DNA of 64,000 nt from Lacipirellula parvula (GTDB taxonomy: Bacteria; Planctomycetota; Planctomycetia; Pirellulales; Lacipirellulaceae), in the NCBI RefSeq assembly GCF_009177095.1, contig NZ_AP021861.1, positions 3,082,501 to 3,146,500 of the forward strand, in the 5' to 3' direction. Under the pieces are notes generated by a model. The model worked only from the letters and a program-made list of their open reading frames with translations. It ran no database searches and was not told where the DNA came from. The stretch's first letter is position 1. Every line of letters begins with the position of its first letter. A program made the position numbers and the translations under genes. This document shows positions 1 through 8,589 of the stretch, piece after piece.

Positions 1-169
1 TGAACTCGACGGTTAGCACGTCGCCTGCTTTCCCCGCCGGATAGTCGCCGGGGACGCGGTGAATCGCGTCGACCGACGAATCGGGAAAAGTCGCCGCGTA
101 GAACCGCGCCGCCTCTTCGGCTCCGCCGTCGTACCAGAGGCAGATCGTGTTCTTGGCCGGCGGTTGCAG
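1..169 (-). CDS. VOC/PhnB-like protein, partial (runs off left edge)
   Basis: The reverse strand encodes ELQPPAKNTICLWYDGG, then EEAARFYAATFPDSS and GDYPAGKAGDVLTVEF. This is the start of a PhnB / 3-demethylubiquinone-methyltransferase-like VOC domain (family knowledge); the metal-binding half lies beyond base 1. No ATG or GTG is visible before the conserved block. The same frame is closed by the TAG at 173-175 that ends the upstream GH43 gene, so translation would need CTG at 169-167, or the gene is decayed. The fold call is fairly sure; the start is not. Confidence 0.55.
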   Translation of the reverse strand, partial: MQPPAKNTICLWYDGGAEEAARFYAATFPDSSVDAIHRVPGDYPAGKAGDVLTVEF

Positions 170-172
170 CTC

Positions 173-1168
173 CTACTCAGCAGTCAGCGGCTGCGCAGCC
201 ACCCCTTCATTCGTGATCCGAATCGGTTTAATAAAACCCTTCTCATCGAACTTCATCCGATCGATGCAAGTCGCCCGCGCATTGCCGTCGGTTTGGTCCA
301 GCGGCCGGCGATGGTACACGGCGTAGTAGTCGTCCGTCCCCGGCGGCTGGATCACCGAATGGTGCCCGGCCCCCGTGGCAATCTTCGGATCCTGCTTTAG
401 CACCGTATCAATCCGCTTGAACGGCCCGAACGGCGAGTCGCCGATCGCGTACGCGACGCAGTAGTCGGGCCCGGTCCAGCCCCCCTCCGACCACATGAAG
501 TAGTACTTGCCGTCGCGAATGAACATGAACGGCCCCTCGACGTACCCCTCCGGCGTAATCTCCTTAAACGTGGTACCGTCCTCGAAGGGAACGAATCCTG
601 TGAAGTCATCGTTCAGCCGCGCGATATTGCAGTGCCGCCAACCGCCGTAGATGAGGTAGTAGGTTCCGTCGGCGTCCTTGAACACAAACTGATCGATCGG
701 CTGAGCGCCGTTGTGAAACTGATCAACGAGCGGTTTTCCTAAGTGATCCTTAAACGGCCCTGCCGGCCCGTCGGCCACCGCGACGCCGATGCCGCCGTGA
801 GCGTCGTTGTTCTGAATGTCGTTGGCGCCGAAAAAGAAATAGTACTTCCCATCCTTCTCAATCACCGCCGGCGCCCACATCGCCCGCTTGGCCCACTTGA
901 TGGCGTCGTTGTCGAGAACCCGCGGATGTTTTTCCCAGTTCACGAGGTCCTTCGACGAAAAAGCATCAAAGAACACCTGCTCGTCGTAAGGCGCCGAGTA
1001 CGTCGGATAGATCCAGTACGTGTCGCCGAAGATGATCGCCTCGGGATCGGCGTACCAGCCGTCGAAGAGCGGGTTGCCCGACATTTTTACTTCTAGTTCC
1101 TCGGCCGCGAGCGGCGACGCGACAAGGAGTAGCGCCACGGCAATCATCAAACAAATGCTTCGGTTCAT
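173..1168 (-). CDS. Secreted glycoside hydrolase family 43
   Basis: A 331-residue protein with a signal peptide (MNRSICLMIA, hydrophobic stretch ending SPLAA). The mature part has the five-bladed GH43 pattern: GWYADPE near residue 38 supplies the catalytic-base Asp, WAPAVI follows near 95, and VEGPFMF carries the likely general-acid Glu. The family cleaves arabinose- or xylose-containing polysaccharides (family knowledge); the substrate cannot be read here. The open frame extends upstream to 1294, but the ATG at 1168 is chosen because the signal peptide begins there and the upstream part overlaps a dispersed repeat. Likely extracytoplasmic carbohydrate degradation. Confidence 0.85.
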   Translation of the reverse strand: MNRSICLMIAVALLLVASPLAAEELEVKMSGNPLFDGWYADPEAIIFGDTYWIYPTYSAPYDEQVFFDAFSSKDLVNWEKHPRVLDNDAIKWAKRAMWAPAVIEKDGKYYFFFGANDIQNNDAHGGIGVAVADGPAGPFKDHLGKPLVDQFHNGAQPIDQFVFKDADGTYYLIYGGWRHCNIARLNDDFTGFVPFEDGTTFKEITPEGYVEGPFMFIRDGKYYFMWSEGGWTGPDYCVAYAIGDSPFGPFKRIDTVLKQDPKIATGAGHHSVIQPPGTDDYYAVYHRRPLDQTDGNARATCIDRMKFDEKGFIKPIRITNEGVAAQPLTAE

Positions 1169-1243
1169 CGCGAGGCCTTGAGCTGAATGCTTAAGAAAAG
1201 GGGCGCCAACCGCTGCGGCCAGCAACGGCGGATTGTAGCACAC

Positions 1244-1329
1244 GTAGGTCAGGCTTTCAGCCTGACGGCAGTACGTCACGGTCCCCAATCCCAAGCGGCA
1301 TACGTGTCAGACTGAAAGCCTGATCTAAG
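1244..1329. repeat. Dispersed inverted repeat, family A copy 1
   Basis: About 86 bp with imperfect arms CAGGCTTTCAGCCTGA and TCAGACTGAAAGCCTGA around a middle containing CACGGTCCCCA. The same arms and middle words recur at 4944-5030. A second small palindrome, GCCACTGGCGTGTCGCCAGT, follows near 1337. It lies between two leftward genes and could serve as a terminator or be a MITE-like element. Confidence 0.75.
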
Positions 1330-1450
1330 TGGGGTGCCACTGGCGTGTCGCCAGTGCAGAAGCACCACAACGGCGCGCCGCACGCCCGACTCGTAAGCAG
1401 CCTGAAGCACAAGGCCTCCGCTTCCCACATGGTTAAGAGGAACTCCATCT

Positions 1451-1798
1451 CTACTCAGCGTCAGAATTCACCCATCGTCGTCGGGTGAAGACGTAGCAGA
1501 TGGGACCCAGCACGGCCCCGAAGAGAGCGCCCCATCCGCATACGAGTGCGTACATAAATAGAATCCCGCCGATGAGTTCCCACGGTACGCCATTCTCTCC
1601 CAGCCGTGATAACGAACCCCGGTAGGCGGTCATCGCGAGGCAGAACGCTAGGACGCCGCTCGGAATCACGCCGCAGGCGAGCACGCCAATCAAGTGCGCC
1701 CATTGCAATCCGATCCACGCTCCACGCTTCACAGACTCCAACGTCGTTGCGACGCCGTCAAAATTGGAGATCTGAATGAGGCGGCGAATGGTCTTCAT
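1451..1798 (-). CDS. Small membrane protein, unknown
   Basis: A 115-residue protein from the ATG at 1798. It has a basic N-terminus (MKTIRRLIQ), two or three hydrophobic stretches (about residues 32-58 and 75-103) and a basic end FTRRRW. The open frame continues upstream to 1921, but that part overlaps the next gene and looks non-coding. No family recognised. It probably sits in the inner membrane. Confidence 0.5.
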   Translation of the reverse strand: MKTIRRLIQISNFDGVATTLESVKRGAWIGLQWAHLIGVLACGVIPSGVLAFCLAMTAYRGSLSRLGENGVPWELIGGILFMYALVCGWGALFGAVLGPICYVFTRRRWVNSDAE

Positions 1799-1844
1799 GC
1801 GAAACGGCGGACCATGGGGAGAGTGAAGCGGCAGGCCTGCGGCG

Positions 1845-2096
1845 TTAAGCCTCGACCGCCCGAAGCGACTTCTCGTAAGCCGCGTGGAGCTCGCTAGCGT
1901 TGTCGACGTACAACTCCGCATAACCGCAGTCGCCGCAGATTTTCGCCTTCAAGTAGCCGCTCTTCGTCTCTTTGAAGATCATCGCGCTAGGGTTCGCACT
2001 GACGCAGGCGACGAGTGCTCCGCCGCCAGCAGTTTCATAGGTGTGTGCATCTGGAATGATCTTGGTCGAACCGCACTTACTACATGAAGTTGCCAT
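1845..2096 (-). CDS. Zinc-ribbon protein
   Basis: An 83-residue protein with CSKCGS at residues 5-10 and CGDCGY near 54-59, two CxxC knuckles as in a one-zinc ribbon. The last part (YVDNASELHAAYEKS) is a short helix. Such stand-alone ribbons are usually nucleic-acid or protein binding (family knowledge); no specific partner is indicated. It lies 47 bp upstream of the small membrane-protein gene on the same strand, so the two may be co-transcribed. Confidence 0.7.
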   Translation of the reverse strand: MATSCSKCGSTKIIPDAHTYETAGGGALVACVSANPSAMIFKETKSGYLKAKICGDCGYAELYVDNASELHAAYEKSLRAVEA

Positions 2097-2367
2097 TTTC
2101 CGGTCTCTCTGGTTGAGATCAGGATACTGTCTCTAGGATCGCGATTGTATGCGAAGGAGACTTCCGGCTCAAAATCCTTCGCGCAGATTGAGCCATGGTG
2201 CGTCTGCGACGGTTGGCGAAGCGGATCAGGCCTGTGGGCGGCGGAGCGCGCAAAATGCCGAATACAACGCCGACGCTCTAGCGGCTAAAGAAACCAAAAG
2301 CGGCAGCCGATCCAGCGAGTAAGCCCCATCATGGCAGCGGGCGGCAACCTGTGAGCGGAGAAACCAC

Positions 2368-2451
2368 ATGCGTGGTCACATCATCATCGCGCTGCTTATC
2401 TGGAGCGTCTTCGAGTTCGCGTACTACCGCTACCTCGATCGCCACGCATGA
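2368..2451 (+). CDS. Possible 27-residue membrane microprotein
   Basis: ATG at 2368 encodes MRGHIIIALLIWSVFEFAYY followed by RYLDRHA and TGA. It has a single hydrophobic helix with a basic tail. GGAG lies about 8 bases upstream, a fair ribosome-binding site. It is too short for composition to decide, and no homologue is recalled. Confidence 0.3.
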   Translation: MRGHIIIALLIWSVFEFAYYRYLDRHA

Positions 2452-2540
2452 TGACGCTTGCGTGCGCCCTCAGTTAGTCTTCACGTATCCGGTAGCACTG
2501 GGCGCCGGGTAGCACTGGATCTCGATCCAGTGTCGCGCAA

Positions 2541-2690
2541 CTGCTAGCCCAGGTTGGCGTACTCGCCTACCTGGGCGGCGTAGCCGCAAGAGGCAGGCGT
2601 CAGGCGCCATGCTTTCGCCCCTCAGGCGTGAGCATGCTCAACTCTCAATCGACTTCACGACATGTCGACGCCACTGCGACGCCATGCCAC
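2541..2690 (-). repeat. Dispersed repeat, family F copy 1
   Basis: On the minus strand this reads GACGCCTGCCTCTTGCGGCT, then ACGCCGCCCAGGTAGGCGAG and TACGCC. It matches 61115-61205 and 62604-62705 word for word over most of its length. The adjoining CGCCCCTCAGGCGTGAGCAT and ACATGTCGACGCC words recur at 36121-36220. Confidence 0.65.
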
Positions 2691-2702
2691 TCGCCGCATC
2701 TT

Positions 2703-3536
2703 CTAACGGGCGTTGGCCGTTTCATACATGCATTTCGGCGCACCTTCTTCGAATGCATGAAACTCACGCATCGATTCGATCGCCGTAGATGCAACGTCGG
2801 CTAACTGCTTTTTCTGCTCCGCGTTAAGGAGAGAAATAATCTCAAGGTCGAGCGACGCCGACATACGGCGAAGATTTGCAGTGATCGCCGGCAGGCTTTG
2901 CATTTCATCGTTCCGCAGCGCGAAGACGGCGGCATGAAGTTGATGCGACCCGGCATGCCCGTCGTTCGCATTGTGCGTCAGAATGTACTTGTCTTGAGCT
3001 AAAGAAACGATTCGTTGCTGCAACTCTCGCGGAACGTATCCTGCCTCGGCAAACCATCGCCGGCGCAGTGCAAGTAGCCCTTCCAGGTTCAGATACACGC
3101 TTGCCAGTCGTTCGTGCTGTTGCTTCGTGAGATAACGTTGCAAAACAATTCGCGTAGCTAGCCGTTCCTTAGAGTCGAATTGTTCGCAGCACTCGCCCAA
3201 TTCATCGCGAGCGACGGCCGGCTCGCGCTCGGGGGCGGCGTCGTGAGAGGCCTGGGCGGAAACTTTGCTCTGGAGCGCAGCGAGCAACTCATCGCCGATT
3301 CCCAGCTCTTCGCGAAACTTTGGCGAAGTGAGGATGCGATTCAACACATATTGGTCGGCGGTCGGAGCGAAGTATGTGACGGCCACGCCTCGGTCCATGA
3401 GCAACGCTGAGGTTGCGAAGTAAGTTAAGCAGTTGTCGGGGTTCGAAAACTTGTAACGCTCCTCCGCCGTTGCGACTGCGCCGTACGATGCTAGTGCCAC
3501 GGCCGACAAGCTCAGAAGCACGCGAGCCGTCCGCAT
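2703..3536 (-). CDS. Secreted protein of unknown function
   Basis: A 277-residue protein with signal peptide MRTARVLLSLSAVALASYGA ending AVATA. The mature part is largely helical. It contains LTKQQHERLASVY, which recalls the LTxxQ repeats of periplasmic CpxP/Spy-like proteins, and a second LLNAEQKKQLADV near the end; the resemblance is weak. The frame is open to 3611, but the ATG at 3536 gives the signal peptide directly. It is divergent from the protease-like gene at 3727, so the 190 bp between them probably hold both promoters. Confidence 0.6.
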   Translation of the reverse strand: MRTARVLLSLSAVALASYGAVATAEERYKFSNPDNCLTYFATSALLMDRGVAVTYFAPTADQYVLNRILTSPKFREELGIGDELLAALQSKVSAQASHDAAPEREPAVARDELGECCEQFDSKERLATRIVLQRYLTKQQHERLASVYLNLEGLLALRRRWFAEAGYVPRELQQRIVSLAQDKYILTHNANDGHAGSHQLHAAVFALRNDEMQSLPAITANLRRMSASLDLEIISLLNAEQKKQLADVASTAIESMREFHAFEEGAPKCMYETANAR

Positions 3537-3726
3537 AAGATTATTCGCGAGCCGCTTGTTCGAACGGATTTCGTAGCTCGCAAGTGGTTCTTGCCAACGT
3601 GCAGGCTTCATGGCGGCAAAGCTTTCTCGACCAACAGGTTTCTTGTTGTGTTAGAGATGTCCCGAAAGGGCAAAGGGGGTAAACTCCAGCGACGATAACA
3701 AAGCATCAACCAAAAAAGATCGCCAA

Positions 3727-4947
3727 ATGGCCTCGCAGTTCATGCTGAATCGACGCGTATGCTACGCCCTGCTGGCAATCACGGTGTTTCCTCTACTGGA
3801 CTCGGATCCCGCTTCGTCAGCGTGCGCGGCAGACGACGCAGCGGTGTTCCCCATCTCCTCCTTCGAAGGAGATCCGCTGATATTGCCGGTAACCATCGCC
3901 GAAACCGAACATCTTTTCGTCGTCGACTCAGGAGCAACCTGCCACCTCTTCGACGCTGCACTCAAATCGTCGCTTGGCCCTTCCAGGGACTTTCAACTGG
4001 CGTCTCAGGCGGACGGAAGCGAGGTGCGCGTGGAGATATTCGATGCGCCCGATGCCAAAATTGGCCGTCTTTCGTTGGGCGTTGAGGCGCCCGTCGCCTG
4101 CGCCGACTTGTCCGCCATGAGAGAACGCTTCGGCCGCAACGTCCAAGGCATCTTAGGGCTGCCGTTCTTCGCGGCTTACGTTATCCAGCTCGATTTCGAA
4201 AAACGCGAGATGCGAATCCTGCCGGGCGATGCCGAGCCACAAGAAGAGTGGGGGCAACTGATCATGGTAGCCAAAGAAAAACACTCGAACCTCGTCGGCA
4301 TCCGGGCAAAGGTGGCCGGCTTGGATTTTGACGAGGTGGTGGTGCTTGATAGCGGCTTCAACGGCGAACTCAGTTTGCGCTCCGACGTATACGGCTATCT
4401 CGCGCAGGAGGGGCAGATTAGTTCGGGCTGGATGACGGAGATTACTCTCGTGAACAAGGCGGTCCCAGGACGGCAGGGGCGTCTTGAGTGCCTAGGCGTA
4501 GGCGGATTCACGCACAACCAAATCGTGGTCTCGGAAGGCGACAAGAAGGGTTGCATCGGGCTGCTCTACCTGCAGAGATATCGCGTTACCCTCGACTTGG
4601 GACGCGGCAGGATTTTCCTGGAACCGAATTCCAGGTTTCACGAGCCAAGTGCAGAGCCGAGCCTCTCAGGTCTCACCGGAGTGGTGATGCTGCGGAAGGC
4701 CGGCAAGACGATCATTACCAACGTCTTTGCAGGAAAGCCGGCAGCGGAGGCAGGGGTGCAGGTCGAGGATGAGTTGCTTTCCGTCGGCAGCGTCCCCATA
4801 ACGACGCAACCGGTTGCGGAGATTGCATCATTAGTTCGCACGGAGGTGGACGACAGCGGCAACTTAGCGCTACTCGTCGATCGCGAGGGCAAGACTAAGT
4901 CATTCGTGCTTAAGAGCGTCAGACCGCGGACGCCTGCCGGCAAGTAG
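3727..4947 (+). CDS. Secreted retropepsin-like aspartyl protease with PDZ domain
   Basis: 406 residues. An N-terminal signal region ends around residue 34. Two retropepsin-like lobes follow: VVDSGATCH with D67-S-G, GILGLPFF at 141-148, and a second VVLDSGFNG with D208-S-G. A PDZ domain lies at about 310-400 (KPAAEAGVQVEDELLSVG). Paired DSG motifs suggest a single-chain aspartyl peptidase; the PDZ domain would bind peptide ends (family knowledge). The start could also be Met6 at 3742. The TAG stop lies inside the family A repeat that separates it from sthA. Probably extracytoplasmic. Confidence 0.8.
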   Translation: MASQFMLNRRVCYALLAITVFPLLDSDPASSACAADDAAVFPISSFEGDPLILPVTIAETEHLFVVDSGATCHLFDAALKSSLGPSRDFQLASQADGSEVRVEIFDAPDAKIGRLSLGVEAPVACADLSAMRERFGRNVQGILGLPFFAAYVIQLDFEKREMRILPGDAEPQEEWGQLIMVAKEKHSNLVGIRAKVAGLDFDEVVVLDSGFNGELSLRSDVYGYLAQEGQISSGWMTEITLVNKAVPGRQGRLECLGVGGFTHNQIVVSEGDKKGCIGLLYLQRYRVTLDLGRGRIFLEPNSRFHEPSAEPSLSGLTGVVMLRKAGKTIITNVFAGKPAAEAGVQVEDELLSVGSVPITTQPVAEIASLVRTEVDDSGNLALLVDREGKTKSFVLKSVRPRTPAGK

Positions 4948-5030
4948 GCCAGGCTTTCAGCCTAACAGCAGCACGCAACGGTCCCCATCATCGCCCGGCA
5001 CGTCCGTGAGGCTAGAAAGCCTAACCTAAG
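4944..5030. repeat. Dispersed inverted repeat, family A copy 2
   Basis: Shares with 1244-1329 the arms CAGGCTTTCAGCCTAA and GGCTAGAAAGCCTAACCTAA and the central ACGGTCCCCA. It exactly fills the gap between the convergent protease-like and sthA genes and contributes the stop codon of the former. The position suits a bidirectional terminator. Confidence 0.75.
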
Positions 5031-6446
5031 CTACCGCACGTGATTCAACTTATTCAGCCCGTTATACGCCGCCACCTTGTAGCACTCGGCCAGCGTGGGG
5101 AAGTTGAACACATTGTTAATAAAGAACTCGGCGTCGCCGTTGAGGGCCATCACCGCCTGGCCGATGTGAATCAGCTCGGTGGCGCCGGTGCCGATTGCGT
5201 GGACGCCCAAAATCTTGTGCGTCTCTTGGTGAATGAGCAGCTTGAGCATGCCCGAGTCGTCGCCCAGCAGCTTGCCGCGGGCGATTTCGCGGTAGTGAGC
5301 GACGCCTGATTCGTATGGAATTCCCTCGGCCGTGAGCTGCTCTTCAGTCTTGCCGACCATCGAGATCTCCGGCACGGCGTAAATGCCGTACGGGAACAAC
5401 TGCGTGTTGTAGTTGCCGACGTCGCACACGCCGAACGCATGGCAAACCGCGCGGCGGCCTTGCTCCATCGCGGTCGACGCCAGCGACGGGAAGCCGATAA
5501 CGTCGCCCGCCGCGTAGATGTAGTCGACGTTGGTTTGATACTGCTCGTTGACCATCAACCGTTCGCGGTCGTCGAACTCGATGCCGACCTTGTCGAGGCC
5601 GAGTGCCTTGCACACGCCCTGACGGCCGACGGCGTATAGCAGCGTCTCGGCGCGCAGCGTCTTGCCCGATTCGAGCTGCGCCTGGACGAGGTGATGGAAC
5701 TTGCCGTTCTGGATTTCGATTTCTTCGATCTTGCTGACCTTCTCGCCCAGCCGCAGCGTGATGCCTTTCTGCCGCATGTGGTACTGGAAGGCGTCGCTGA
5801 TTTCGCGATCGAGGAACCCGAGCAGCCGGTTGCTTCCTTCAACGAGCGTCACGCGCACGCCGAGCGTCGCCATGATGCAGGCATATTCGACGCCGATGAC
5901 GCCGCCGCCGACGACGATCATCGTTTTCGGCAGGCGGTCGAGGCAAATGATTTCGTCGCTGGTGAAAATCGTCTGTTCGTTGAACGGCACCGAGCTCGGC
6001 CGGGCCGGCTTCGTGCCGACGGTGATCAGAAACTTGTCGGCTTCGAGGACTTCCGTCGAGTCGGCGTTTTGGACCCGCAGCAGATGCGGACCTTCAAATT
6101 CCGCGCGGCCCCACAGGAGCTCGACGCCGTTCCGCTCGAACTGCCGGCGAATGACTTCCCACTCGTGGCGGATGACCTGTTGCGAAATCGCCGTCAGGTC
6201 GGCGATCGTAATGTGCTTCTTCACCTGCTGCGTGGCGCCGAACAGCCCGCGCTGGTTGGCCCCCGTGAGGTAGAGCGCCGCTTCGCGCAGCGCCTTCGAC
6301 GGGATCGTCCCGGTGTTGATCTGGGCGCCGCCGAGGACCGGGTTCTTCTCGATAATGGCGACGCGCTTGCCGAGCTTGGCCGCCTGGATGGCGCCCTTTT
6401 GGCCTGCGGGACCGGTGCCAATGATGATGCAATCGTAGTGCTTCAT
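5031..6446 (-). CDS. sthA: Soluble pyridine nucleotide transhydrogenase
   Basis: A 471-residue FAD-dependent protein, close to the usual 465-470. An N-terminal FAD motif IIGTGPAG is followed by INTGTIPSKALREA. The NAD(P) motif VVGGGVIGVEYA sits mid-protein, then an AAGDVIGFPSLAS FAD-site block and a C-terminal dimerisation domain (HAIGTGATELIHIGQ). It transfers hydride between NADPH and NAD+ in the cytoplasm. The redox-disulfide cysteines of lipoamide dehydrogenases are absent (GGAQINTGTIPSK), which fits SthA and not a disulfide reductase. The ATG at 6446 is chosen; the upstream open frame is the family D repeat. Confidence 0.92.
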   Translation of the reverse strand: MKHYDCIIIGTGPAGQKGAIQAAKLGKRVAIIEKNPVLGGAQINTGTIPSKALREAALYLTGANQRGLFGATQQVKKHITIADLTAISQQVIRHEWEVIRRQFERNGVELLWGRAEFEGPHLLRVQNADSTEVLEADKFLITVGTKPARPSSVPFNEQTIFTSDEIICLDRLPKTMIVVGGGVIGVEYACIMATLGVRVTLVEGSNRLLGFLDREISDAFQYHMRQKGITLRLGEKVSKIEEIEIQNGKFHHLVQAQLESGKTLRAETLLYAVGRQGVCKALGLDKVGIEFDDRERLMVNEQYQTNVDYIYAAGDVIGFPSLASTAMEQGRRAVCHAFGVCDVGNYNTQLFPYGIYAVPEISMVGKTEEQLTAEGIPYESGVAHYREIARGKLLGDDSGMLKLLIHQETHKILGVHAIGTGATELIHIGQAVMALNGDAEFFINNVFNFPTLAECYKVAAYNGLNKLNHVR

Positions 6447-6460
6447 AAAACGCGCAATCG

Positions 6461-6495
6461 TCCCCCTCCCTTGAGGGGAGGGGCTAGGGGAGGGA
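6461..6495. repeat. Palindrome, family D copy 1 (CCCTCCCTTGAGGGGAGGG)
   Basis: C-rich and G-rich arms around TTGA, just upstream of sthA. Longer copies lie at 13654-13750 and 38150-38242. Confidence 0.7.
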
Positions 6496-6901
6496 TTCGC
6501 ATCCTTGAGCAGAGCCTTCTCAGCCCAAGACTGCAATTTACGCCGACGAAGCAAGCCTTCGTCGCCGCATCGAAAGAATCGGTCCTTCCTTTAACCAAGT
6601 TCAATCAGGAAAACTTTGCCGTTACTACCGGAAGCGTAAGGGGCGGGAGGGGCGCCGGCGGTAACGGTTATGCGGAGTCTGCCGCAAGGAGGGAATCAAA
6701 GTATACAATGGTTTACCTGTCTCGAACATCGCGCGCATGAAAGCCACCGGCTCCGCCGGTGGACGAGCAACCGCAAAACTCCGCCACTAGCACTAGCGCC
6801 CACCACCACTTCGTCCATCGGCAGAGCCGGCGGCTAAGAACGACAGTCGTCGCTCGCCCAAGAATTCCTGAACCCCGAACCCTGAACCCTAACTCCCCCT
6901 C
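6496..6901. other. Intergenic region between divergent sthA and rarA
   Basis: About 400 bp. It contains a hairpin CCACCGGCTCCGCCGGTGG at about 6743-6761 and, directly before the rarA start, telomere-like words (CCTGAACCCCGAACCCTGAA, 6868-6887). No gene is seen. Promoters for both neighbours are expected here. Confidence 0.5.
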
Positions 6902-8221
6902 ATGTCCCTCTTCGAAGCCGCCGAAGCCGAAAACCGCCGTTCCGCCCAACCGCTCGCCGCGCGGATGCGTCCCCGCACGCTCACCGAGTTTGCTGGACAG
7001 CAACACTTTCTCGGCGAGGGAAAGTTGCTCCGCCGGCTGATCAAGGCCGATCGCCTCACCGCGCTCCTCTTCTACGGCCCGCCCGGCACCGGCAAGACGA
7101 CGCTCGCTCATTTGCTGGCCCGCGAGACACGCGCGCGGTTCCGCCAACTAAACGCCGTCACCAGCGGCGTGAAGGAACTTCGCGCGATCCTCGACGAAGC
7201 CCGAGACGCCCTCTCCGCCGAGGCGACTCGCACGCTGCTGTTCATCGACGAGATCCACCGCTTCAACAAAGCACAGCAAGACGCGCTCCTGCCCGACGTC
7301 GAAGAGGGGGGCGTCATCCTCGTCGGCGCGACGACTTCAAACCCCTTCTTCGCGGTGAACGACGCGCTCGTAAGCCGTTCGCGAGTCTTCGAGTTCCAGC
7401 CGCTGAGCGAAGACGACGTCAAGCAAGTTCTCCGCCGCGCGATTGCCGACAAGGACCGCGGCCTTGGCCGGTTGCCGATCGAAGCCGACGAAGAAGCCCT
7501 CGATTTCTTGGCGAAAGTGAGCGACGGCGATGCCCGGCAGGCCCTTTCCGCCCTGGAAATCGGCGTCCTATCATCCGACGAACGGCCGATCCGCATCACC
7601 CGCGAGCTCGCCGCCGAAAGCGTCCAGCGGAAAGCGATCCAGTACGACGCCGACGGCGACTCGCACTACGACTCGATCAGCGCGCTCATCAAATCGATCC
7701 GCGGCAGCGACCCCGACGCCGGCATCTATTGGCTGGCGCGAATGCTCGAAGGCGGCGAGGATGTGCGGTTCCTCTGCCGCCGACTGGTGATCCTCGCCAG
7801 CGAAGACGTCGGCAACGCCGATCCGCAGGCGCTGCCGATGGCGGTGGCAACGATGCAAGCGTGCGAGTTCGTCGGCCTGCCCGAGTGCCAGCTCGCTCTG
7901 TCACAATGCGTGGCGTACCTCGCCTGCGCGCCGAAGTCGAACGCCGCCACCGTTGCGATCGGCGAAGCCCGCGGCGACGTCCGCGAAGGCCGACTCGTGC
8001 CGGTGCCGACGCATCTCAAGGATGGCCACTACGCCGGCGCCAAACGCCTCGGCCACGGCGAAGGCTATGAGTACGCCCACGATGCCGAGGGAGGCGTCGC
8101 CGCGCAAGACTACCTCGGCATCGAGCGAGAATACTACCGCCCCGTCGACCGCGGCTTTGAAGCGGAACTCGGAAAGCGACTGGAAGCGATCCGCATGAAG
8201 CTTCGGCAAGCCCGCGAGTAA
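6902..8221 (+). CDS. rarA: Replication-associated recombination ATPase RarA (MgsA)
   Basis: A 439-residue AAA+ ATPase of the clamp-loader clade. Walker A GPPGTGKTT lies at 59-67 and Walker B FIDEIHRFNK at about 114-123. Sensor 1 is in GATTSNPFF, with an arginine-finger region SRSRVFEF. The C-terminal part (VRFLCRRLVILASEDVGNAD) is the RarA tetramerisation domain. It acts at stalled replication forks with SSB (family knowledge). Length is typical. The ATG at 6902 follows CCCCCTC, so no strong Shine-Dalgarno site is visible. Confidence 0.93.
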   Translation: MSLFEAAEAENRRSAQPLAARMRPRTLTEFAGQQHFLGEGKLLRRLIKADRLTALLFYGPPGTGKTTLAHLLARETRARFRQLNAVTSGVKELRAILDEARDALSAEATRTLLFIDEIHRFNKAQQDALLPDVEEGGVILVGATTSNPFFAVNDALVSRSRVFEFQPLSEDDVKQVLRRAIADKDRGLGRLPIEADEEALDFLAKVSDGDARQALSALEIGVLSSDERPIRITRELAAESVQRKAIQYDADGDSHYDSISALIKSIRGSDPDAGIYWLARMLEGGEDVRFLCRRLVILASEDVGNADPQALPMAVATMQACEFVGLPECQLALSQCVAYLACAPKSNAATVAIGEARGDVREGRLVPVPTHLKDGHYAGAKRLGHGEGYEYAHDAEGGVAAQDYLGIEREYYRPVDRGFEAELGKRLEAIRMKLRQARE

Positions 8222-8239
8222 ACCGGCGCTTCAGAAGAC

Positions 8240-8376
8240 TAACCGCCAAGGACGCCAAGAGCGCCAAGGAACAGCGGTTACAAATTCGTACTCTCTTACG
8301 TCGTGTTCGTTGTGCCGCCGTGGTTCAACGCCTCTGTATTTTCTTGGCGCACCTTGGCGTCCTTGGCGGTTAAATC
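8240..8376. repeat. Inverted repeat, family C copy 1
   Basis: Left arm AACCGCCAAGGACGCCAAGA (from 8241) faces right arm CTTGGCGTCCTTGGCGGTTA (ending near 8372). The loop carries TCGTTGTGCCGCCGTGGTT. The same words recur at 18583-18812. It lies behind rarA and may act as a terminator. Confidence 0.75.
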
Positions 8377-8589
8377 CCCGGCAGTGCCAAACGGCGCTGG
8401 TAGTCCGGCAAGCCCGCGCAACCCGCCGGACTCAAATGTTAAAATCCGCAGATTGCATCACTTTTCCTTGACCAACCCCGCCATTGGGTGGCAAGCTTAC
8501 TTGGGTCCGCGGCGGCCCCATTCCCCAGGCAACTTCTCCAGTTTTCCAAGTTCACACGCGCTCGGCCCTTAGCCGACGGGAGCTTTCCA

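Larger units (their letters stand above)
2097..2702. other. Intergenic region of about 600 bp
   Basis: Holds the leader of the zinc-ribbon gene, a possible 27-residue ORF (2368-2451), a perfect palindrome CACTGGATC-TC-GATCCAGTG at 2513-2532, and a family F repeat at about 2541-2690. No larger gene is supported. Confidence 0.6.

Noticed and set aside
5031-6446. Lipoamide dehydrogenase or mercuric/glutathione reductase
   Set aside because: The redox-disulfide CxxxxC is absent and the TGTIPSKALREA block fits soluble transhydrogenase.
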